DNA from: an uncultured Clostridia bacterium | Lineage (GTDB): Bacteria; Bacillota; Clostridia; Oscillospirales; Acutalibacteraceae | Direction of reading: 5' to 3' | DNA length: 28,121 bases | Assembly: GCA_947302895.1 (NCBI GenBank) | Contig: CAMYWU010000001.1 | Span: forward strand, 1 to 28,121 | In this document: one piece after another, positions 15,749 to 22,232 of the stretch | How positions within the stretch are numbered: the stretch's first letter is position 1 | How the letters are laid out: the number at the start of each line of letters is the position of its first letter | Program-made: the position numbers and the translations under genes | The notes under the pieces: model-generated | The model's database searches: none | What the model saw: only the letters and a program-made list of their open reading frames with translations | What the model was told of the DNA's origin: nothing

Positions 15749-15812
15749 TCGGGTGTGGGCAGAGCCCGCCCGAAACTCTTCACTTTTCACTCTTAACTTT
15801 TAACTCATTAAC
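15749..15812. repeat. Hairpin and simple repeats before mutL
   Basis: The gap between mutS and mutL holds a hairpin (TCGGG/CCCGA and GGGC/GCCC, 15749-15773), possibly a worn copy of the CCTACA-type repeat family, followed by a degenerate tandem stretch of ACTTTTCACTCTTA-like units (about 15781-15807). The mutL ribosome binding site AAGGAGGTGA follows at once. Confidence 0.45.
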
Positions 15813-15827
15813 AAGGAGGTGAGGGGA

Positions 15828-17678
15828 ATGCCGGAAATAAACATACTGCCAAAGGAAGTCTATCAGCTGATTGCAGCGGGAGAGGTTGTTGAGCGCCCCT
15901 CGTCGATTGTTAAGGAAATGATAGAAAACTCCGTTGATGCAGGTGCAAAGAATATAACCGTTGAAATCAAAAACGGAGGAATAACATATATCCGCATAAC
16001 CGATGACGGCTGCGGAATCGCAAAAAGCGAAATCAAAAAAGTTTTTGTATCCCACGCAACAAGCAAGATAAAAAGCGGCGAGGATTTAAATTCCATTTCA
16101 ACCCTCGGCTTTAGGGGCGAGGCAATGGCTTCAATTGCGGCTGTTTCAAGGGTTGAGCTTTTAAGCAGGGAAAAGGGCGCCCCGCTCGGAACAAGATATG
16201 AAATCGCAGGCGGCGAGGAAATTGATTTTTCCGAAGCAGGATGTCCCGAGGGAACAACTATTGTTGTTCGTGATATTTTCTTCAACACTCCTGCGAGAAT
16301 GAAGTTTCTCAAGAAGGATGTAACCGAGGGCAATTCGGTTGCAGGCGTTGTTGACAGAATGGCTATAAGCCATCCTGAAATTTCCTTCAGATTTATCAGG
16401 GACGGTAAGCAAACCCTCATTACCTCGGGCAACGGCGAACTTAAAAGCGCTGTTTATTCGGTTTTCGGCAAGGAGTTTTCCTCCTCACTTATCGAGGTTG
16501 ATTATTCCGTAAACAATATGAGAATAAGCGGTGTTGTAACAAAACCGAGCGCTTCAAGAAAAAGCAGGGCAATGCAGTTCTTCTTTATAAACTCACGCCT
16601 TGTTAAATGCCAGACTGCTATGGCTGCGCTCGAGCAGGCATATAAAAACTCAATTATGGTTGGGAAATTCCCCGGCTGTGTTTTGAATATTGAATGTGAT
16701 ACATCATTTGTTGATGTTAACGTTCACCCTGCAAAAATCGAGGTGCGTTTTGCAAACGAGCGCCCCGTTTTCGAGCTTGTTTATTACGGAGTTAAATCCG
16801 CAATTGAGCAGGGCGATACTCCAAAGGAGATTGTTTTTGAAAACAAGCCCTCATTCTCAACTGCAAGCGGAAGGCTTGATATATTCAAAAGAAATGAGGA
16901 TAAGCCCCGGCAAATGGAGTTCAGGCAGAAGAGCAACCCCGAAAACTTCTGGGAGGTTGCCTCTCCGAAGCAGGAATATAAAACCTCAAAGAGCTTTGAG
17001 CAAAACAAAGAGGTTTATGAAAAAACGCTTGATGAAGCTAAGAGCTTTGAGGAAGAAAAAAATGAAGCTCCTGCAATTGAGGAGCCTGAAATTGAAGCGC
17101 CGAAGGTTGAAATACCCGATTTCAGAGTTATCGGCGAAGCGTTTAAAACCTACATAATTGTTGAAATTGATAATGCGCTTTATCTCATTGATAAACATGC
17201 GGCACACGAAAGAATGAATTTTGAAAAGCTCAAAAGCAGCACTCAGATTAATTCCCAGGTGCTTCTTGCTCCCGTTGCGGTTCGTTTATCAAAGGATGAA
17301 TACAATGCTGTTTGCTCAAATCTTGAGCTTTATAAAAAATGCGGTTTTCTTGTTGAAGATTTCGGAGATTCAAGCGTTATTGTCCGTGAATGTCCGTCGA
17401 TGCTCAGCGGCGAGGATATCGAGGATTTAATCTGCGAAACCGCAGGCAAGCTGCTTGAGGGCAAAACCGATATAACCCCTGAGCGGATGGATTGGATTTT
17501 TCATTCAACCTCGTGCAGAGCGGCTGTTAAGGCAGGGGATTATACCTCTCCCTATGAAAGAGAGCTCTTTGTTAAAAAGCTTCTTTCAATGCCGAATATA
17601 AGATACTGCCCCCACGGCAGACCCGTTATGATAAAAATGACGAAATATGAAATTGAAAAGCTCTTCGGAAGGTCTTAA
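15828..17678 (+). CDS. mutL: DNA mismatch repair protein MutL (endonuclease type)
   Basis: A 616-residue MutL, intact. The N-terminal GHKL ATPase has E30 and N34 in KEMIENSVDAGA, the DDGCGI loop (59-64) and GFRGEA (94-99), followed by the transducer domain (VDVNVHPAKIEVRF). A low-complexity acidic linker spans about 335-430. The C-terminal dimerisation domain carries the metal-binding endonuclease motifs DKHAAHERMNFE (455-466), SCRAAVKAGD (562-571) and CPHGRP (594-599). This marks it as a nicking MutL, as in organisms without MutH. The start is ATG 15828, 5 bp after AAGGAGGTGA; a GTG at 15819 in frame overlaps that site. With mutS broken, mismatch repair would be lost despite a sound mutL. 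Confidence 0.96.
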   Translation: MPEINILPKEVYQLIAAGEVVERPSSIVKEMIENSVDAGAKNITVEIKNGGITYIRITDDGCGIAKSEIKKVFVSHATSKIKSGEDLNSISTLGFRGEAMASIAAVSRVELLSREKGAPLGTRYEIAGGEEIDFSEAGCPEGTTIVVRDIFFNTPARMKFLKKDVTEGNSVAGVVDRMAISHPEISFRFIRDGKQTLITSGNGELKSAVYSVFGKEFSSSLIEVDYSVNNMRISGVVTKPSASRKSRAMQFFFINSRLVKCQTAMAALEQAYKNSIMVGKFPGCVLNIECDTSFVDVNVHPAKIEVRFANERPVFELVYYGVKSAIEQGDTPKEIVFENKPSFSTASGRLDIFKRNEDKPRQMEFRQKSNPENFWEVASPKQEYKTSKSFEQNKEVYEKTLDEAKSFEEEKNEAPAIEEPEIEAPKVEIPDFRVIGEAFKTYIIVEIDNALYLIDKHAAHERMNFEKLKSSTQINSQVLLAPVAVRLSKDEYNAVCSNLELYKKCGFLVEDFGDSSVIVRECPSMLSGEDIEDLICETAGKLLEGKTDITPERMDWIFHSTSCRAAVKAGDYTSPYERELFVKKLLSMPNIRYCPHGRPVMIKMTKYEIEKLFGRS

Positions 17679-17679
17679 T

Positions 17680-18597
17680 ATGGAGAAGATTAAGATTATC
17701 TGTGTTGTCGGACCAACCGCCTCGGGCAAAACCTCGCTTTCGGTTGAGCTTGCAAAGCGCTTTGGCGGCGAGATTATTTCTGCTGATTCAATGCAGGTGT
17801 ATAAAGGAATGCCAATTGCAACTGCGGCGGCAACCGAGGAGGAAAAGCAGGGAGTGCCCCACTATTTTGTTGAGTTTCTTGATGCAAGCGAAAGCTTTTC
17901 GGTTGCTCAGTTCATAACTCTTGCAAAGGATAAGGCTTTTGAGATTGCTCAAAGGGGCAATGTTCCGATTATTGCCGGCGGAACAGGGTTCTTTATAGAC
18001 AGCTTAGTTAACAACATAACCTTCAGTGAGGTAGGAATTGATGAAACACTCAGAAAAAGACTCGAACAAAAAACAGACGACGAGCTTTACTCAATGCTTA
18101 TCGAAGTTGATGAAGGCGCTGCTAAAGATATTCATAAAAAAAATCGAAAAAGAGTTATTAGGGCATTGGAGCTTTATTTTGGAGGCACCTCAAAAACTCA
18201 GCAAAATGAGGAGTCAAAAAAAATAGAAAGCCCGTTTGAAGCGCTTTACATAGGAATCAATTATAAAAACAGGGAGCTGCTCTATGAGCGCATAAACAAG
18301 CGTGTTGATATTATGGCTCAGAGCGGACTTATTGAGGAAGCAAAGGAAATGCTTTCAAGGGAGGGTTCAACCTCCGCTCAGGCAATAGGTCATAAGGAGC
18401 TTAAGCCGTATTTTGAGGGAAGCATAACCCTTGATGAAGCGCTTGATAAAATCAAACAGGAAAGCCGAAGGTATGCAAAACGCCAGCTTACCTGGTTCAG
18501 AAGAAATGATAAAATAAACTGGCTCTATGCCGATGAATTGCAGGGAAACGAGCTTGTTGAGAAAGCCTGCGGGCTTGTTGAAGAATTTTTAAAATAA
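17680..18597 (+). CDS. miaA: tRNA dimethylallyltransferase MiaA
   Basis: A 305-residue enzyme that transfers the dimethylallyl group to N6 of A37 in tRNAs reading U-starting codons. The product is the substrate of MiaB, encoded at the front of the same gene group. The P-loop GPTASGKT is at 11-18, the DSMQVYKGMPIATA segment at 36-49, and GGTGFFIDSL and the late QAIGHKELKPYFEG and RRYAKRQLTWFR segments are all typical. The chosen start is ATG 17680, one base after the mutL stop, with GGAAGG at 17667-17672 about 7 bp upstream; in-frame codons further upstream lie within mutL and lack support. The tight packing suggests cotranscription with mutL. Confidence 0.95.
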   Translation: MEKIKIICVVGPTASGKTSLSVELAKRFGGEIISADSMQVYKGMPIATAAATEEEKQGVPHYFVEFLDASESFSVAQFITLAKDKAFEIAQRGNVPIIAGGTGFFIDSLVNNITFSEVGIDETLRKRLEQKTDDELYSMLIEVDEGAAKDIHKKNRKRVIRALELYFGGTSKTQQNEESKKIESPFEALYIGINYKNRELLYERINKRVDIMAQSGLIEEAKEMLSREGSTSAQAIGHKELKPYFEGSITLDEALDKIKQESRRYAKRQLTWFRRNDKINWLYADELQGNELVEKACGLVEEFLK

Positions 18598-18615
18598 AGT
18601 GAAAGGAGTTTTGAT

Positions 18616-19839
18616 ATGAAGATGAAAAAAGATACAATTGCAATAATTATCGCAGTTGTTCTTGTTTTTGCATATATTTTCTATCAGTGTTATTCGGTTT
18701 TGCATATAACCTTTGAAACCGAAACTGCGCTTCTTTCAACAGTCTATGAGAAAATAGACACAACGGCGCTTGTTGTCCGTGATGAACATACCATAAGCGC
18801 CGAGGCAAACAAGGTAACTGTTCCGTGCTTATCCGACGGGGATAAAATCAATGTCGGCGGAAATATTGCAATGACCTTTTCCTCAAACGAGGCGGCAAGC
18901 AATTATTCAAAATACCTTGATTTGCAAAACGACCTTAAATATTATGAAAACCTTGAATCCCAGACAGTTGGCCAGGCGGCAAGCGTTGAATCGATTAACA
19001 GCGAAATTGACGAAAACGTAAACACCTTCGTAAGGAGTGCTGCAACGGGAAATGCTCAGAGCCTTGACGACTGCGCTTCACAGCTTGGCGACAGTATTTT
19101 GCGCCGCCAGATGATAATCGGCGAAAATGTTGATTTGATTTCAATCATTCAGGATTTGAGAAAGAAAACCCAGAGCTTTTCCTCATCAAAGCCCGATAAA
19201 TTCATAACAACCAATGAATCGGGAATCTTTTCAAGCTATACCGACGGTTTTGAAAGCCTTGTTGATTATAAAAAGGTTAAGGATATCAGTATTGATGAAA
19301 TAAATGGCGCAATTAAAGAGGTTTCCTCTTCAAAGGAAAAAACCTCGGATTATTTCGGAAAGCTCATAACAAGCTATGCGTGGTATTTTGTCTGCGTTGT
19401 TGACAGCGATTCCGTGCTTAATCTTGAAAACGGACAGAAGGTTCAGGTTGCACTGAAAAATAACGACAGGGATGTTTTCACCGTTCAGATAATAAGCGGT
19501 GCAGAGCCGAAGGCGGGCGAAAAGCAAACGGCGCTTGTTATGAAATCAAGCGTTATGAACTCAAAGCTTGCTTCGCTCAGAAAAGAGGATATTGAAATAA
19601 GAACAAAGTCGCTCGAGGGAATAAAGGCGCCAGCCTCGGCGCTCCACGTTTCCGAGGGCAAAAAGGGCGTTTACGTTCTTGTTTCAAGCCAGGTTAAGTT
19701 CAGAGAAGCCGAGATTGTTTATTCGGAGGGTGATTGGGTGCTGCTTACCTACGACCCCGATTCACCGAATTCCATCAGGCTTTACGATAGAATAATAACG
19801 CAGGGAAAGGAGCTTGAGGATGGAAAGGTTTATACCTGA
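18616..19839 (+). CDS. HlyD-like membrane-anchored protein
   Basis: A 407-residue protein with one N-terminal membrane segment (about 7-26) and a large extracytoplasmic part. The region after the anchor (TALVVRDEHTISAE, then VPCLSDGDKINVGGNIAMTF) resembles the barrel-sandwich/lipoyl-like half of HlyD/membrane-fusion proteins. A helical section (about 95-185) and a later beta-rich part (VLNLENGQKVQVALKN, APASALHVSEGKKGVYVLV) follow. No transporter gene is adjacent, so a classical efflux role is not supported by context. It begins ahead of yggS and the division genes, suggesting a link to the cell envelope or division, which is inference. The start follows AAAGGAG. Its end overlaps yggS by 20 bp, so translation is coupled. 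Confidence 0.65.
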   Translation: MKMKKDTIAIIIAVVLVFAYIFYQCYSVLHITFETETALLSTVYEKIDTTALVVRDEHTISAEANKVTVPCLSDGDKINVGGNIAMTFSSNEAASNYSKYLDLQNDLKYYENLESQTVGQAASVESINSEIDENVNTFVRSAATGNAQSLDDCASQLGDSILRRQMIIGENVDLISIIQDLRKKTQSFSSSKPDKFITTNESGIFSSYTDGFESLVDYKKVKDISIDEINGAIKEVSSSKEKTSDYFGKLITSYAWYFVCVVDSDSVLNLENGQKVQVALKNNDRDVFTVQIISGAEPKAGEKQTALVMKSSVMNSKLASLRKEDIEIRTKSLEGIKAPASALHVSEGKKGVYVLVSSQVKFREAEIVYSEGDWVLLTYDPDSPNSIRLYDRIITQGKELEDGKVYT

Positions 19840-20545
19840 TGAAAAACGCATTGAGCAAACGATTGATAACTACAGGCGGGTTAAAAATCAGGTTGCCGAG
19901 GCGGCAATCAAGGCAAACAGAAACCCCGATGATGTTCGCCTGATGTGCGTTACCAAAACAGTTGAAGCCGAGTATATAAATCCCGTGCTTGATATGGGAG
20001 CGGATTTAATCGGCGAAAACAGGGTTCAGGAATTTCTTGGCAAAAAGGATGCCCTGCATCTTGAAAGGGTTGAAAAACACCTCATAGGTCATTTGCAGAG
20101 CAATAAGGCAAAGCAGATTGTCGGCGAGGTTGATATGATTGAATCGGTTGATTCAATCAAGCTTGCAAAGGAAATCAGCAGGCAATCCGTTATTAAAGAG
20201 GTTAATACAAATATTCTTGTTGAGGTTAATGTCGGCAAGGAGGAAAGCAAGAGCGGAATATTCATTGAAGGGCTTGAGGAGCTGCTTTATCAGATAGCCG
20301 AGCTTCCGAATATAAGGGTTAAGGGCTTGATGACAATTCCTCCGATTTGCGATGAAAACGAAGCAAGAAGGTATTTTGCATCAATGTTTAAATCCTTTGT
20401 TGACATTAAAGATAAAAGAATGGATAATATTGATATGGAAATTCTCTCGATGGGAATGAGCGGTGATTATGAAAGCGCCATTGCCGAGGGTTCAAATATA
20501 GTAAGAGTTGGCTCCGCAATATTCGGAGCAAGAAAATATTTTTAA
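19820..20545 (+). CDS. yggS: YggS-family PLP homeostasis protein
   Basis: A 241-residue protein of the YggS/PROSC (YlmE) family: a single-domain alanine-racemase-like barrel that binds pyridoxal 5'-phosphate and buffers its supply, with no known catalytic activity. The PLP lysine is K46 in LMCVTKTVEA. Other family signatures are GENRVQEFLGK, HLIGHLQSNKAKQI, VNVGKEESKSGI and GLMTIPP, with the phosphate-binding end LSMGMSGDYESAIAEGSNIVRVGSAIFG. The start is ATG 19820, 7 bp after AAGGAG, within the end of the preceding gene; a TTG six bases earlier is less likely. As in B. subtilis (ylmE next to sepF), it lies directly upstream of sepF. Confidence 0.95.
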   Translation: MERFIPDEKRIEQTIDNYRRVKNQVAEAAIKANRNPDDVRLMCVTKTVEAEYINPVLDMGADLIGENRVQEFLGKKDALHLERVEKHLIGHLQSNKAKQIVGEVDMIESVDSIKLAKEISRQSVIKEVNTNILVEVNVGKEESKSGIFIEGLEELLYQIAELPNIRVKGLMTIPPICDENEARRYFASMFKSFVDIKDKRMDNIDMEILSMGMSGDYESAIAEGSNIVRVGSAIFGARKYF

Positions 20546-20563
20546 AAATGTGAGGTAGAAAAG

Positions 20564-22129
20564 ATGGGATTTTTTGATAAGGTTAAGGATATTTTAAACG
20601 AAGACGACGATAGCGATTTTGAAGAATTCTATGATGATGGCGCATCATCATTCAACAGAGCTTCAAGAAGCAGCAAGGCTGTTGAGCCCCCTGTTTACGA
20701 AAAGGAGGAGCGCACCTCAGAGCGTTCTGCACGCCGTCAGAAGAGCGATAAGGTTGTTAATATCAACACAACCGCTCAGTTTCAGGTTGTTCTTGTTAAG
20801 CCTGAAAGATATGAGGAGGCTGCTGCTATTGCAGACCATTTAAACACAAAGCGCTCCGTTGTGCTCAATCTTGAAAGCACAAACAGGGATATTGCAAGAA
20901 GACTTCTTGACTTTCTTTCGGGCGTTGCTTATGCAAATAATTTTGGAGGAGAATATATTATGATAAGCGCAAACGATTTAAGAAACACAAAATTTTCACC
21001 CGAGCAAAACGGATATAATGTTGACGAGGTAAACGCTGCACTCAGCGAAGCAGCAGAAACCATCGAAGGCTATATCAACGAAAATAAAGAGCTCTATCGC
21101 AAAATGGAGCTTCTTGCAAAGAAGATTGAGGAATACAGAGAGGAAGAGGATTCAATCAAATCCGCTCTCATAACAGCTCAGAAGATGGCTGATAAGCTTG
21201 AAAAGGAGAGCAAGGAAACTGCTGCTCAGCTTATTGACGAAAGCAACTCAACAGCTGAAAAAACCATCGCTGAGGCTAATGAAAATGCAGAAAAAATCGT
21301 TGGCGAGGCAAGAGCTTTCTCTTCAAATCTTATCAACGAAAAAACTCAGGAAGCAGATTCAATTATAGTTGATGCCGAGAAGAAGGCAAATGATGCAATT
21401 AATTCATCAAAGGTTGTTGCCCAGAACATACTTGACCAGGCAAAAGAGATTTCTGATGATTTAATCGAAAAATCAAAGGCTGAAGCTGAGGCATATAAAA
21501 TTCTTGCAAAAACAGTTAAGAGCGATGCAAAGGAGCTTATTGCAAAGCTTATCGCTCTTTACAGCGAACAGCTTGAGGTACTTAACGGCGCAAACCTCGA
21601 CTCCTCCGAGGATAACGAGCAGGAGCAGGAGGTTGAGGAGCTTCACAGCGAGGTTAACTCCCTTGTAAACGAGATGGACGAAATTCAGAGCTCAATTCCC
21701 GAAGAGGTTGTTATTGAAGATAACGACGATGAAGAGGAAGAAGAGGACGACGAAGACGAGGACAACGAGGAAGAAACCGAGGAAGAAGCAGAATACGAAA
21801 AAGAAATTGAAGAAATAGAAGAGCTTGAAGCTGAGGTTGAAGAAGAGCCCCAGGACCCTATGAAGGCCGTTGAGGCATTTTCCGCAGATGAGATAACTCC
21901 TATTGATATTTCATCGGGCATTCCCGAAATCGAAGAGGAAGCAGAGATGGAAGGCGAAGAGGATAAGTCGCTTTTTGATAACGATGGCTCTCAGCCCTTT
22001 GAGTCGTATTTCAACGTAAACTCCTCCGATGCGCATTATGACAGAAGCCAGACTATTTCGTTGGTTCCGCCCGAGGATGATGAAGACGACCAACCAAAAT
22101 TCAAGGGCTTTTTCAATAAAAAGAAATAA
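20564..22129 (+). CDS. SepF-DivIVA fusion protein (cell division)
   Basis: One 521-residue reading frame that joins two normally separate division proteins. Residues 1-125 are SepF: the amphipathic membrane anchor MGFFDKVKDIL, a variable linker, then the core (AQFQVVLVKPERYEEAAAIA, LDFLSGVAYAN). The SepF core stops short; the final strands expected after FLSGVAYA are missing. From M133 the sequence is DivIVA-like: MISANDLRNTKFSPEQNGY and VDEVNAAL, then coiled coil (about 160-340), and an extremely acidic tail (about 350-460). The bases just before codon 133 form a full ribosome binding site (GGAGGAG). In B. subtilis, ylmG and ylmH lie between sepF and divIVA; here they are absent. SepF ties FtsZ to the membrane and DivIVA marks poles and septa. 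Deletion-born fusion is the likely origin; a chimeric assembly remains possible. Confidence 0.85.
   Translation: MGFFDKVKDILNEDDDSDFEEFYDDGASSFNRASRSSKAVEPPVYEKEERTSERSARRQKSDKVVNINTTAQFQVVLVKPERYEEAAAIADHLNTKRSVVLNLESTNRDIARRLLDFLSGVAYANNFGGEYIMISANDLRNTKFSPEQNGYNVDEVNAALSEAAETIEGYINENKELYRKMELLAKKIEEYREEEDSIKSALITAQKMADKLEKESKETAAQLIDESNSTAEKTIAEANENAEKIVGEARAFSSNLINEKTQEADSIIVDAEKKANDAINSSKVVAQNILDQAKEISDDLIEKSKAEAEAYKILAKTVKSDAKELIAKLIALYSEQLEVLNGANLDSSEDNEQEQEVEELHSEVNSLVNEMDEIQSSIPEEVVIEDNDDEEEEEDDEDEDNEEETEEEAEYEKEIEEIEELEAEVEEEPQDPMKAVEAFSADEITPIDISSGIPEIEEEAEMEGEEDKSLFDNDGSQPFESYFNVNSSDAHYDRSQTISLVPPEDDEDDQPKFKGFFNKKK
20945..20962 (+). promoter_or_regulatory. Internal ribosome binding site and ATG of the former divIVA gene
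   Basis: GGAGGAG (20945-20951) stands 8 bp before ATG (20960-20962), in frame inside the SepF-DivIVA gene. Ribosomes starting here would make a 389-residue DivIVA alone, so both fused and free DivIVA may be produced. The site encodes FGGEYI in the fusion. Confidence 0.75.
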
Positions 22130-22147
22130 ACGAGATTTGAATTATTG

Positions 22148-22208
22148 ATTGAGCGAAGCGAGAAACCTCAATTCGTAATTCGTCATTCGTAATTCGTAAT
22201 TCGTAATT
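22148..22208. repeat. Hairpin plus 7-bp tandem repeat before ileS
   Basis: ATTGAG (22148-22153) and CTCAAT (22167-22172) form a small hairpin. Five consecutive 7-bp units follow from 22171 to 22205 (ATTCGTA, with one ATTCGTC as the second unit), plus a partial unit. It lies about 15 bp before the ileS ribosome binding site (AAGGAG). No T-box features were seen in this 103-bp gap. Confidence 0.7.
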
Positions 22209-22232
22209 ATACAAACCAAGGAGCACAGATTA

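Noticed and set aside
15863..16432. Long minus-strand frame within mutL
   Set aside because: A shadow of the strongly conserved MutL ATPase domain; no start signals and no family resemblance.
21685..21921. Minus-strand frame encoding a serine-rich protein
   Set aside because: It is the antisense of the acidic glutamate/aspartate tail of the fusion protein; GAA/GAG/GAC runs read backwards give serine codons. No ribosome binding site.
22130..22232. T-box riboswitch ahead of ileS
   Set aside because: The gap is only 103 bp, filled by a small hairpin and a 7-bp tandem repeat; no specifier loop, T-box sequence or terminator/antiterminator pair is visible.
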